Source: Flavobacterium psychrophilum (GTDB taxonomy: Bacteria > Bacteroidota > Bacteroidia > Flavobacteriales > Flavobacteriaceae). From it: 35,917 bases of DNA. Numbering within the stretch: the first letter of the stretch is position 1; each line of letters begins with the position of its first letter. Position numbers and translations under genes: made by a program. The stretch lies in assembly GCA_945860385.1 (NCBI GenBank), contig CAMAQD010000028.1:1-35917 (forward strand). Direction: 5' to 3'. The notes under the pieces are model-generated. The model searched no databases, was not told the DNA's origin, and saw only the letters and a program-made list of their open reading frames with translations. Of the stretch, positions 6,583 through 14,743 are shown piece by piece.

Positions 6583-7596
6583 TTATAAAGCTGATTTTAC
6601 AGTTTTGATAATTCTAGCAGCAATTTTGTATGGATCACCATTAGATGCTGGTCTTCTGTCTTCTAAATATCCTTTCCAACCATGTTGAACAGTATAAAGA
6701 GGAATTCTGATTGAAGCTCCTCTATCAGACACTCCATAAGAGAAATCGTGAATAGAAGCTGTTTCGTGTTTACCAGTTAAACGCTGTTCGTTATAAGCTC
6801 CGTAAACCGCAATATGCTCTTCAACAACCGGACGGAAAGCTTCACATATTTTGTCATAAGTTGCTTTGTCTCCACAAGTTCTTAATACTTCATTAGAGAA
6901 GTTAGCGTGCATTCCTGAACCATTCCAGTCTGTGTCTCCTAACGGTTTAGGGTGGTATTCAATATAATATCCTTATTTTTCAGTCAAACGATCTAATAAA
7001 TATCTAGCAACCCAGATTTCATCTCCCGCTTTTTTTGCTCCTTTTGCAAACAATTGGAACTCCCATTGTCCACAAGCCACTTCTTGATTGATTCCTTCAA
7101 AATTTAGTCCAGCAGCGATACATAAATCTGCGTGCTCTTCTACTAACTTTCTTCCGTGTGTATTTTTTCCACCTACTGAACAGTAGTACATTCCTTGTGG
7201 AGCTGGATAACCACCTACAGGAAATCCTAAAGGCAATAAAGTTTTGGTATCCATAATGAAATATTCTTGTTCGAAACCAAACCAGAAATCACCATCATCA
7301 TCAATTGTAGCTCTACCATTCGAAGGGTGTGGTTTCCCGTCTGCGAACATAACTTCTGTCATTACTAAGTATCCATTGATACGAGTAGGATCTGGGTAAA
7401 TAGCAATCGGAACTAATAAACAATCCGAAGAACCACCTTCTGCTTGTCTTGTTGAAGATCCGTCAAATGACCAATTTCCAATTTCTTCTAATGTTCCTTT
7501 GAAATTTTCGTGTTCTTCTACTTTGGTTTTACTTCTAAGATTTTGAGTTGGTTCGTATCCGTCAAGCCAAAGGTACTCTAGTTTAATTTTTGCCAT
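6583..7596 (-). pseudogene. glnA: Type II glutamine synthetase with an internal stop codon
   Basis: The eukaryote-like, beta-grasp type II enzyme (ATP + glutamate + ammonia to glutamine) would be 337 residues here. The first 207 codons are intact, from MAKIKLEYLWLDGYEPTQNL to YLLDRLTEK. Codon 208 (6975-6973) is TAA where family members have tyrosine. The same frame then resumes GYYIEYHPKPLGDTDWNGSG and runs to the normal C-terminus TVKSAL. There is no frameshift; changing base 6973 from T to A would restore TAT. A 207-residue product would lack the rest of the catalytic domain, including the GSGMHANFS loop. This is a recent nonsense mutation, a sequencing error, or (less likely) a readthrough site. 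An intact type III enzyme lies divergently upstream. Confidence 0.9.
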
Positions 7597-7630
7597 AACA
7601 ATATAAATTAAGTGTTGTTTTATTATTATG

Positions 7631-7638
7631 CAAATATA
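7631..7638 (-). promoter_or_regulatory. -7 promoter box for type II glutamine synthetase (TATATTTG)
   Basis: A perfect box on the minus strand gives a leader of about 31 bases before the ATG at 7596. The nearest upstream TTG is 25 bases away, longer than usual. An intact promoter and terminator around the interrupted gene suggest the lesion is young. Confidence 0.5.
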
Positions 7639-7768
7639 AATTAAAAGTATTGTTAGTGTAAACCAATGGGGTATAAATTAATTTGTGTACTGTTATTTTT
7701 GTGAATACCCTATAATTAGATGGGTAAAAATGTAAATATAAAATTTTTTATATGCAAAAATTAATAAT

Positions 7769-7776
7769 TACCTTTG
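7769..7776 (+). promoter_or_regulatory. -7 promoter box for type III glutamine synthetase (TACCTTTG)
   Basis: A TAnnTTTG box predicts transcription from about 7780 and a 15-base leader. The TTG at its end is in frame with the gene and could be mistaken for a start codon. Confidence 0.55.
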
Positions 7777-7794
7777 ATAAAAATTATCGAAATT

Positions 7795-9984
7795 ATGGTA
7801 ACATTACGTTTTCAAGCTTTAAAAGAAGCTTCAAGCAGAAAACCAATCCATTTTGAGGAGACTGACAGGAAATCAATTATGTTTGGTTCCAATGTTTTTA
7901 ATGAAAAAGCAATGAAGCAATATTTGACTTCCGATGCTTTAAAAGCAGTGCAAGGCGCTGTATTGAATGGGACTAAAATAGACAGGAAATTAGCCGATTA
8001 TATCGCCATGGGTATGAAAGAGTGGGCCTTGTCAAAAGGTGTTACACATTACACCCATTGGTTTCAACCCCTAACAGGAAGCACTGCCGAAAAACACGAT
8101 GCCTTCTTCGAAACTTCATACGACGGTAGCAATCCAGTAGAAAAATTTGGCGGCGGACAATTGGTGCAACAAGAACCAGATGCGTCCAGCTTCCCTAATG
8201 GTGGAATCAGAAACACTTTCGAAGCGAGAGGTTATACCGCTTGGGATCCCACATCTCCTGCATTTATTTATGGTACCACTTTATGTATTCCAACGGTTTT
8301 TATTTCTTATACGGGAGAAGCATTAGACAATAAAATTCCATTGTTGAGAGCCTTATCCGCCATTGATGAAGCGGCTACGGATATTTGTAAATATTTCGAC
8401 AAAAATGTAAAAAAAGTAACTGCCACTTTAGGTTGGGAGCAAGAATATTTTTTGGTTGACAGTGCTTTGGCCAATTCTCGCCCTGATCTTTTGATGACAG
8501 GAAGAACTTTGTTAGGTCATACATCTGCCAAAGGACAGCAATTAGACGATCATTATTTTGGTTCTATTCCAACTCGTGCTTTGACGTATATGCGAGATTT
8601 AGAGCAAGAATGTATGTTGCTCGGCATTCCGGTGAAAACGCGTCATAATGAAGTTGCGCCTAATCAATTTGAGTTGGCTCCTATTTTCGAAGAAACCAAC
8701 TTGGCTGTCGATCACAATTGCTTGTTGATGGATGTGATGCAGAAAGTAGCCGAACGTCATGATTTAAAAGTATTATTACACGAAAAGCCATTCAAAGGAG
8801 TAAACGGTTCAGGAAAACACAACAACTGGTCGTTAGCCACTGATACAGGAGTTAACTTGTTGAGTCCTAGCAAAACTCCTATGAGTAATTTGCAGTTTTT
8901 GGCTTTCTTTATCAATACCATCAAAGCGGTCAATGATTATGAAACGTTGTTGAGAGCTGCCATTGCAACAGCCAGTAACGATCATAGATTGGGTGCCAAT
9001 GAAGCGCCGCCAGCTATTATTTCAGTGTTCATTGGAGAACAATTAACCAAAGTTCTGGCCGAATTAGAAGGCGTAACCGACGGTAAATTATCGCCTGAGG
9101 AAAAAACCGATTTAAAATTGAATGTTGTGGGTAAAATTCCAGAAGTTATTTTGGATAATACTGACAGAAACCGAACTTCGCCATTTGCTTTTACCGGAAA
9201 TAAATTCGAGTTCAGAGCTGTGGGTTCTTCGGCCAACTGTTCGAATGCCATGACGACTTTGAATACAATCGTTGCCAAACAATTGAAAGATTTCAAAATT
9301 GAAGTCGATGCTTTGATTGAAAACAAAGGGTTGAAAAAAGACGAAGCTATTTTTAATGTTTTGAGAGAATACATCAAAGTTTCTAAAAAAATACTTTTCG
9401 AAGGCGATGGTTACAGCGATGCTTGGGAAAAAGAAGCTGCTAAAAGAGGTTTGAGTAATTTTAAAACTACTCCAGAAGCGCTGAAAGCAAGAGTTTCTAA
9501 ACAAGCTTTAGATTTATTTTCAGAAATGGGAATCCTGAATCACGTAGAAATGGAAGCGCGTTACGAAATTGAATTGGAGGAATACACCAAGAAAATTCAA
9601 ATCGAAGGCAGAGTTTTAGGAGATCTTTCTATCAATCATGTTATTCCAACAGCGATTCGGTATCAAAATACCTTGATCGAAAATGTGAAAGGTTTGAAAG
9701 ATATTTTTGGCGATGAATTCAAAGCCTTGGCAAAAGAACAAATTACAATTATTCGAGAAATTTCGGGTCATATCGAAGGAATTAATTCTAAAGTAGAAGC
9801 AATGACCAACGAAAGAAAAATAGCCAATCATTTGGAAACTGCCCAAGAAATGGCAGAAGCCTATTGCAATAAAGTGAAACCTCATTTCGAAGAAATCAGA
9901 AATCATTGTGATAAATTAGAATTATTGGTCGATGACGAAACCTGGACCTTGACAAAATACAGAGAATTGTTGCTTACGAAATAA
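7795..9984 (+). CDS. glnN: Glutamine synthetase type III
   Basis: This is the large type III enzyme, 729 residues from the ATG at 7795, making glutamine from glutamate and ammonia. Recognisable family stretches include RFQALKEASSRKPIHFEETD near the start, ALSKGVTHYTHWFQPLTGST, EKHDAFFETSYDG and GWEQEYFLVD, followed by the catalytic RHNEVAPNQFELAPIFEETN and GSGKHNNWS segments. A frame extension back to TTG at 7774 falls inside the promoter -7 box and is rejected. A clear terminator follows. With the neighbouring type II gene interrupted, this may be the main glutamine synthetase unless another copy exists elsewhere. Confidence 0.96.
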   Translation: MVTLRFQALKEASSRKPIHFEETDRKSIMFGSNVFNEKAMKQYLTSDALKAVQGAVLNGTKIDRKLADYIAMGMKEWALSKGVTHYTHWFQPLTGSTAEKHDAFFETSYDGSNPVEKFGGGQLVQQEPDASSFPNGGIRNTFEARGYTAWDPTSPAFIYGTTLCIPTVFISYTGEALDNKIPLLRALSAIDEAATDICKYFDKNVKKVTATLGWEQEYFLVDSALANSRPDLLMTGRTLLGHTSAKGQQLDDHYFGSIPTRALTYMRDLEQECMLLGIPVKTRHNEVAPNQFELAPIFEETNLAVDHNCLLMDVMQKVAERHDLKVLLHEKPFKGVNGSGKHNNWSLATDTGVNLLSPSKTPMSNLQFLAFFINTIKAVNDYETLLRAAIATASNDHRLGANEAPPAIISVFIGEQLTKVLAELEGVTDGKLSPEEKTDLKLNVVGKIPEVILDNTDRNRTSPFAFTGNKFEFRAVGSSANCSNAMTTLNTIVAKQLKDFKIEVDALIENKGLKKDEAIFNVLREYIKVSKKILFEGDGYSDAWEKEAAKRGLSNFKTTPEALKARVSKQALDLFSEMGILNHVEMEARYEIELEEYTKKIQIEGRVLGDLSINHVIPTAIRYQNTLIENVKGLKDIFGDEFKALAKEQITIIREISGHIEGINSKVEAMTNERKIANHLETAQEMAEAYCNKVKPHFEEIRNHCDKLELLVDDETWTLTKYRELLLTK

Positions 9985-10004
9985 TTACAAATCCTCATTT
10001 ACTA

Positions 10005-10036
10005 AAAATGCCTCTTCAGATTTGGAGAGGCATTTT
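10005..10036 (+). terminator. Terminator after glnN
   Basis: AAAATGCCTCT (10005-10015) pairs perfectly with AGAGGCATTTT (10026-10036) around a 10-base loop. The T run after it is short and interrupted by G. Confidence 0.75.
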
Positions 10037-10141
10037 GTTGTTAATAAAAAAATTTTTTTTTAAAAATATGTGAATCTGTGGCTGACTTTTTAAAAGTGAG
10101 TTTCAGTTAAAAACCCAATAGGCTAAACCCAAAAAAAGATT

Positions 10142-10149
10142 TATATTTG
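10142..10149 (+). promoter_or_regulatory. -7 promoter box for purM (TATATTTG)
   Basis: A perfect box 23 bases upstream of the purM ATG predicts a leader of about 20 bases. No clear -33 TTG is seen. Confidence 0.55.
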
Positions 10150-10172
10150 CGCCACAACTACACACCTATAAA

Positions 10173-11351
10173 ATGAGTTCAGATTCTAGCAAACGTTACG
10201 CACAAAGAGGAGTTTCGGCATCCAAAGAAGATGTGCACAACGCCATAAAAAACATCGACAAAGGATTATTTCCACAGGCTTTTTGCAAAATTGTCCCTGA
10301 TTATTTAACCAATGATGAAGATTATTGTTTGATAATGCACGCCGATGGTGCAGGAACAAAATCGTCTTTGGCGTATATGTATTGGAAAGAAACTGGTGAT
10401 ATCTCTGTTTGGAAAGGCATTGCACAAGATGCTTTAATTATGAATATTGACGATTTATTGTGTGTAGGAGCCACCGATAATATTCTGCTTTCTTCCACCA
10501 TTGGAAGAAACAAAAACCTAATAACTGCCGAAGTAATTTCAGCCATTATCAACGGAACCGAAGAACTGATAAAAGAACTCGATTCTTTCGGAGTAACCAT
10601 TCATTCCACAGGTGGCGAAACTGCCGATGTGGGCGATATTGTTCGCACTATCATCGTAGATTCAACCGTTACTGCTCGAATGAAACGTTCTAAAGTGATT
10701 GATAATGCCAACATCAAAGCCGGTGATGTAATCGTAGGATTGGAATCGTTTGGTCAAGCCACTTACGAAAAAAGCTATAATGGCGGAATGGGAAGCAATG
10801 GATTAACATCAGCGCGTCACGATGTATTCGGGAAATATTTGGCCACCAAATATCCGGAGAGTTACGATGCTGCCGTTCCCGAAGAATTGATTTATTCCGG
10901 TCAGGTAAAATTAACCGATGCTGTCGAAAATTCCCCAATCGATGCCGGACAATTAGTGCTTTCACCAACCAGAACATACGCTCCAATCATCAAGAAAATA
11001 TTGGATAAATATACTTCCAATGAAATTCACGGAATGGTACATTGCAGTGGAGGAGCGCAAACCAAGATTCTGCATTTTGTGCAAAATTTACATATCATAA
11101 AAGACAATTTATTCCCAGTTCCACCTTTGTTCAAACTGATTCAGGAACAATCCAAAACCGATTGGAAAGAAATGTACCAAGTGTTCAACTGCGGTCATCG
11201 TATGGAAATTTACGTTCCCGAAACTGTTGCTCAGGACATTATTGCGATTTCAAAATCATTTAATGTCAATGCACAAATCGTGGGTAGAGTAGAAGCTGCC
11301 GATGAAAAAAAACTTACTATTACCAGCGAATACGGCACTTTCGAATATTAA
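10173..11351 (+). CDS. purM: Phosphoribosylformylglycinamidine cyclo-ligase (AIR synthetase), Bacteroidota type
   Basis: PurM closes the imidazole ring of FGAM with ATP to give AIR, the fifth step of purine synthesis. The protein shows the family motifs RYAQRGVSASKEDVHNAI, HADGAGTKSS (nucleotide and phosphate binding, about 56-65), IAQDALIMNIDDLLCVGA and STGGETADVGD (about 146-155). At 392 residues it is longer than E. coli PurM (345), which is normal for this phylum. Some homologues are labelled only AIR synthase-related, so enzymatic identity is likely rather than certain. It probably heads an operon with the three small genes downstream; a structured repeat sits in the first gap. Confidence 0.88.
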   Translation: MSSDSSKRYAQRGVSASKEDVHNAIKNIDKGLFPQAFCKIVPDYLTNDEDYCLIMHADGAGTKSSLAYMYWKETGDISVWKGIAQDALIMNIDDLLCVGATDNILLSSTIGRNKNLITAEVISAIINGTEELIKELDSFGVTIHSTGGETADVGDIVRTIIVDSTVTARMKRSKVIDNANIKAGDVIVGLESFGQATYEKSYNGGMGSNGLTSARHDVFGKYLATKYPESYDAAVPEELIYSGQVKLTDAVENSPIDAGQLVLSPTRTYAPIIKKILDKYTSNEIHGMVHCSGGAQTKILHFVQNLHIIKDNLFPVPPLFKLIQEQSKTDWKEMYQVFNCGHRMEIYVPETVAQDIIAISKSFNVNAQIVGRVEAADEKKLTITSEYGTFEY

Positions 11352-11359
11352 TTTTTCTA

Positions 11360-11437
11360 GGAGCTAATCCCGCTATTCGTTGCAATCTTTTGTGCCGAAC
11401 ACCGGCAAAAAAGGATTTTCACTGCTATCGGGGCTAA
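11360..11437 (+). repeat. Interspersed structured repeat, copy C (after purM)
   Basis: It begins GGAGCTAATCCCGCTATTCG and ends TATCGGGGCTAA. Outer pairing is AGC/GCT and CCCG/CGGG, where copies A and B have CCTG/CAGG: a compensatory change. The inner hairpin is TTTTGTGCC/GGCAAAAAA with one mismatch and loop GAACACC. It fills the gap between purM and the next gene and ends 11 bases before that gene's ATG. Confidence 0.85.
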
Positions 11438-11448
11438 AAAATATAACT

Positions 11449-11805
11449 ATGTACGAACTACTTTTTTGGCAATATCAAGACGGAATCTATCTCAATCATC
11501 ACTTGGTTTACGAAGCCTTGGTCGAACAACAAGAAGTTGAAGGTCTCGAAACGCTTCCCGTTCCAGTAATCCTGAATCGGATCAATTCGGTGTTTTCGAG
11601 CTGGGAAAAAGTAGATGAAAACAGTTGGAAAAACACCAATGGAAAAGGTGCTTTTCACATCAAAACCACTACACAAAGTATTCAAATCGATTGCTACGGA
11701 ACTGAAGGCAAAACGATGAACATGCTTGCCGACACTTTGGAAGAATTCAAATGTCCGCTTTACGACCCACAAGTTCCAGTTCGTTACGACGAATTTAATG
11801 AATAG
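11449..11805 (+). CDS. Conserved protein of unknown function
   Basis: A 118-residue soluble protein starts MYELLFWQYQDGIYLNHHLV. It has no signal peptide or membrane helix. It looks like a small alpha-beta protein with a helical middle (VPVILNRINSVFSSWEKVDE) and a beta hairpin (FHIKTTTQSIQIDCYGTEGK). An upstream in-frame ATG at 11380 is inside the structured repeat and would add 23 repeat-derived residues, so the start at 11449 is preferred. Probably co-transcribed with purM. No function recognised. Confidence 0.8.
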   Translation: MYELLFWQYQDGIYLNHHLVYEALVEQQEVEGLETLPVPVILNRINSVFSSWEKVDENSWKNTNGKGAFHIKTTTQSIQIDCYGTEGKTMNMLADTLEEFKCPLYDPQVPVRYDEFNE

Positions 11806-11870
11806 ATTTTTCATCATTTCAATCCAAACCAAAAATCCGTTTAATCCTTGTCCGATTCAATATAAATTCT

Positions 11871-12473
11871 ATGTCAACAATTCCTATCTTTCCACAAAAT
11901 ACAATCCTCGAAGACGACTTTGTTTTACTTCGTCCTTTGTTGGAATCTGACATTGACAATTTATTGGAAATTTCCATCAACGAACCCGAAACCTGGGAAT
12001 ATTCGTTGGTTCGAGCCAACGGAAAGGAAAATCTAGCTCATTATATTCAATTGGCTCTAAAAGGCAAAGCAAATCAAACTGAATTTCCCTTTATTGTTTT
12101 CGACAAGAAATCAGGAAAATATGCTGGAAGTACTCGTTTTTACGACATTCAATTGCCTTTCAAAACATTGCAATTGGGCTACACTTGGTACGGAAAAGAT
12201 TTCAGGGGAACGGGACTCAACAAACATTGTAAATTTCTCCTTTTGCAATTTGCCTTTGAAACCCTTGGAATGGAACGCGTGGAATTTCGTGCCGACAACA
12301 ACAACGAACGCAGTATTGCCGCAATGAAAAGCATCGGTTGCAAAGTCGAAGGCGTATTGCGGAACCATATGCCCACTTACGGCAACAAAGCAAGACGAGA
12401 TAGCATAATTTTGAGTATTCTTCGCAACGAATGGTTCGATGAAGTGAAAGCTAATATAAAGGCGAAATTGTGA
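11871..12473 (+). CDS. GNAT-family N-acetyltransferase (RimJ/RimL-like)
   Basis: The 200-residue protein has the GNAT fold of the RimJ/RimL type, which transfers acetyl from acetyl-CoA to protein N-termini or small amines. The opening LEDDFVLLRPLLESDIDNLL is typical. The acetyl-CoA loop region is GYTWYGKDFRGTGLNKHCKF (about residues 103-122), followed by the conserved RVEFRADNNNERSIAAMKSI and GCKVEGVLRNHM. Substrate cannot be predicted. Third gene of the likely purM operon. Confidence 0.9.
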   Translation: MSTIPIFPQNTILEDDFVLLRPLLESDIDNLLEISINEPETWEYSLVRANGKENLAHYIQLALKGKANQTEFPFIVFDKKSGKYAGSTRFYDIQLPFKTLQLGYTWYGKDFRGTGLNKHCKFLLLQFAFETLGMERVEFRADNNNERSIAAMKSIGCKVEGVLRNHMPTYGNKARRDSIILSILRNEWFDEVKANIKAKL

Positions 12474-12567
12474 AAGTTTGAGTTGCAATTTATACCACCA
12501 ATTTCAAAAGTAGAGAAGCTTCTTTACTCTTTTTAACTCCATTTTATTTACAATCCGCATTACACTT

Positions 12568-12915
12568 ATGGGAACATTCGTTATCAGCAAACGATTTGAT
12601 GATCGTTATAAATTTGTATTCACTTCCCGAAAAGGGAAAACTATTTTCACCAGTCCTTCCTGCGAACTCAAAATGGAGGGCGAAGCTACTATAGAACAAA
12701 TTAAGGCCAATATAGAAAAGTGTACTTACGTTAAAGCCAGAGCAGCCAACGGAAAATATTTTTTCAAAATGATGCTCGACGAAACCGTAATCGCCAGCAG
12801 CCGAAAATACACCACGCCATTATTACTCGAGAAAGGCATAGATGAAATCATTCGCACCGCCGCGAAATCCGATGTTTTAGATTTTACAATGAATGAATTT
12901 GTATTTCCGGATTAG
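12568..12915 (+). CDS. YegP-family (DUF1508) protein
   Basis: A 115-residue cytoplasmic protein of the YegP/DUF1508 family, which consists of two similar beta-beta-beta-alpha repeats. The first repeat carries YKFVFTSRKGKTIFTSPSCE; the second carries NGKYFFKMMLDETVIASSRK and then TTPLLLEKGIDEIIR. The family lacks an established biochemical role. It is the last gene before tandem terminators. Confidence 0.88.
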   Translation: MGTFVISKRFDDRYKFVFTSRKGKTIFTSPSCELKMEGEATIEQIKANIEKCTYVKARAANGKYFFKMMLDETVIASSRKYTTPLLLEKGIDEIIRTAAKSDVLDFTMNEFVFPD

Positions 12916-12923
12916 ATTGAAAT

Positions 12924-12960
12924 CCATTTTTTTGCGAGCGCAAAAGCAAATGGCTTTTTA
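12924..12960 (+). terminator. Stem-loop, probable first terminator after the DUF1508 gene
   Basis: CCATTT pairs with AAATGG and the inner TTTGCG with CGCAAA, followed by CTTTTTA. It lies 9 bases after the stop and is followed by a second hairpin. Confidence 0.65.
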
Positions 12961-12972
12961 GTTTGTATAAAT

Positions 12973-13001
12973 AAAAAAATCTCCTTTTGGGAGATTTTTT
13001 T
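12973..13001. terminator. Bidirectional terminator between DUF1508 and beta-barrel genes
   Basis: An A run and ATCTCC pair with GGAGAT and a T run around a short loop, so transcripts from both converging genes can end here. Confidence 0.85.
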
Positions 13002-13020
13002 ATAAAGTGATACTTTGAAA

Positions 13021-13866
13021 TTAGATTCTAAAAATTCCTCCAAAAGCAATAATCGTTTCTGCAAAAAAGAATTCCTGAGAAGCACTATCTGAGGTACTTG
13101 CTGTGGTGCGAATGTTTGGCATATTAATGTATCCCCCTTTTAAAGTTCCTTCTATTGTGAAATACTTGAAAATAGTCAAGTTGATTCCTGCCTTAATCGA
13201 GGTTCCATATCCTGATACGTGAAACTCATCGTATCTTTCTTTTCCCATAAGTGTAGTGTTTGTTTTAGGATATAATAATCCAAAACCAAAACCTTCGTTG
13301 ATATTTACTTGAAATTTATCGGTGTTTTTGATGCCAAACCATTTCGAAATATCATCTTGACGAGCAATTTCGGTATACACATAATTTAGTCCATCGGTAT
13401 GTTCAAACTTTAAAAAATCTTCGGTCAAAACGGTTGGAGTATTGGCATAACCTCCATTAAAAGGAGGATTTCCATCAATAATTCCTGTAACGTTTGCCGT
13501 TTGGTTTTGGGTCATTACATATTTCATATGATCCACTCCGATAGACACACTGTATTTGTCAGTTAAAAAATAACCCAATTTAAAATTAGTTTGAGGTATG
13601 GTCATTCGTCCGGGAGTAATATAATCAACATGCCAACCTTTTGGTTTATCGTGTGCATCGGCACTTTGAATCATAAAATTGTAATCATCACCTTTAAAAT
13701 GAATGTCGGAATCGGTATATTTTTCTCTATTTCCACCCCAAGAAATGGCGAATTTTCCTTTATTGTGATCGGTATATCGTTCTTTTTTGATAGTGTCATT
13801 TTGTGCAAAAGAATTCAAAGAAATGCAAATAAATAGTAAAGCGGAGAATGAAATTGTAGTTTTCAA
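13021..13866 (-). CDS. Secreted, probable outer-membrane beta-barrel protein
   Basis: The 281-residue protein has a signal peptide (MKTTISFSALLFICISLNSF, cleaved near AQN). The mature part has many alternating amphipathic strands, such as YSVSIGVDHMKYVMT, KAGINLTIFKYFTIEGTLKG and a final AETIIAFGGIFRI, consistent with a small beta-barrel. A conserved-looking WGGNREKYTDSDIHF segment follows the signal. It begins 11 bases after the kdsA stop and is probably co-transcribed with it, which fits a link to the outer membrane. Function unknown. Confidence 0.8.
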   Translation of the reverse strand: MKTTISFSALLFICISLNSFAQNDTIKKERYTDHNKGKFAISWGGNREKYTDSDIHFKGDDYNFMIQSADAHDKPKGWHVDYITPGRMTIPQTNFKLGYFLTDKYSVSIGVDHMKYVMTQNQTANVTGIIDGNPPFNGGYANTPTVLTEDFLKFEHTDGLNYVYTEIARQDDISKWFGIKNTDKFQVNINEGFGFGLLYPKTNTTLMGKERYDEFHVSGYGTSIKAGINLTIFKYFTIEGTLKGGYINMPNIRTTASTSDSASQEFFFAETIIAFGGIFRI

Positions 13867-13877
13867 AATGGTATAAA

Positions 13878-14696
13878 TTAAAATTGATTTATGGTTTTTC
13901 TGATGGCGACTAGCTTGGTCATTAAGGCTTCGAAATAGTCTAAATGCAACATATTGGCACCGTCACTTTTGGCATTGGCTGGATCGAAATGAGTTTCTAT
14001 GAAAATTCCGTCGACTCCTACAGCGATTCCGGCTTTGGCAATGGTTTCAATCATATCGGGTCTTCCGCCAGTTACACCAGCAGTTTGGTTGGGTTGCTGT
14101 AAAGAATGGGTAACGTCTAGAACGGTAGTTGCGTATTGTTGCATCGTTGGAATTCCGCGAAAATCGACAATCATATCTTGATAGCCAAACATCGTTCCTC
14201 TATCGGTCACCATTACGTTTTGATTGTTGCAATCCAATACTTTCTGAACGGCATGTTTCATACTTTCAGGACTCATAAATTGCCCTTTTTTTAAGTTGAC
14301 CACTTTTCCAGTGTTGGCAGCAGCCACGACTAAATCGGTTTGACGCACTAGAAAAGCGGGAATTTGCAATACATCAACATATTCGGCAGCCATTACAGCA
14401 TCTTCATTGGTGTGAATATCGGTAACAGTGGGAACGCCAAAAGTTTCGGAAACTTTTCGAAGAATTTGCAACGCTTTTTCATCTCCAATTCCTGAGAAAC
14501 TGTCAATTCTGGAGCGATTGGCTTTTTTGAAAGAACCTTTGAAGACGAAAGGTATTTCTAATTTATCGGTAATTCCAATTAATTTTTCTGCAATTCGCAT
14601 TGCCATTTCTTCTCCTTCTATGGCGCAAGGTCCTGCCAATAAGAAGAAGTTGCCACTATTAGTATGTTTTATTTGCGGAATATTGTGTATGTTCAT
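13878..14696 (-). CDS. kdsA: 3-deoxy-8-phosphooctulonate synthase, metal-dependent class
   Basis: KdsA condenses phosphoenolpyruvate with arabinose 5-phosphate to make Kdo 8-phosphate for lipopolysaccharide. From the ATG at 14696 the protein has 272 residues. FFLLAGPCAIEGEEMAMRIA places a cysteine (residue 24) where the Aquifex metal-dependent enzyme has its metal-ligand cysteine and where E. coli KdsA has asparagine. Other active-site stretches are VFKGSFKKANRSR, TDRGTMFGYQDMIVDFR, and ETHFDPANAKSDGANML with likely metal-ligand histidine and aspartate. An extension to TTG at 14717 lies inside the promoter -7 box and is rejected. Confidence 0.95.
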   Translation of the reverse strand: MNIHNIPQIKHTNSGNFFLLAGPCAIEGEEMAMRIAEKLIGITDKLEIPFVFKGSFKKANRSRIDSFSGIGDEKALQILRKVSETFGVPTVTDIHTNEDAVMAAEYVDVLQIPAFLVRQTDLVVAAANTGKVVNLKKGQFMSPESMKHAVQKVLDCNNQNVMVTDRGTMFGYQDMIVDFRGIPTMQQYATTVLDVTHSLQQPNQTAGVTGGRPDMIETIAKAGIAVGVDGIFIETHFDPANAKSDGANMLHLDYFEALMTKLVAIRKTINQF

Positions 14697-14714
14697 AAGG
14701 TGATTTTTCTGGGG

Positions 14715-14722
14715 CAAAGATA
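14715..14722 (-). promoter_or_regulatory. -7 promoter box for kdsA (TATCTTTG)
   Basis: A perfect TAnnTTTG box on the minus strand predicts a leader of about 15 bases. It lies between the lipoprotein stop and kdsA, so kdsA may have its own promoter as well as readthrough from upstream. Confidence 0.5.
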
Positions 14723-14743
14723 GTTAGGATTTATGATTTTGAG

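Noticed and set aside
6583..6912. Separate 109-residue gene starting MHANFSNEVL
   Set aside because: It is the C-terminal part of the interrupted glutamine synthetase. Its ATG is an internal methionine of the GSGMHANFS loop.
6961..6990. Programmed stop-codon readthrough or recoding in glutamine synthetase
   Set aside because: No hairpin or known readthrough context is visible after the TAA, and the family does not use recoding as far as I know. A simple nonsense mutation or sequencing error is more likely.
8982..9906. Several minus-strand frames inside glnN
   Set aside because: Antisense shadows of a long conserved gene; no promoter or family match.
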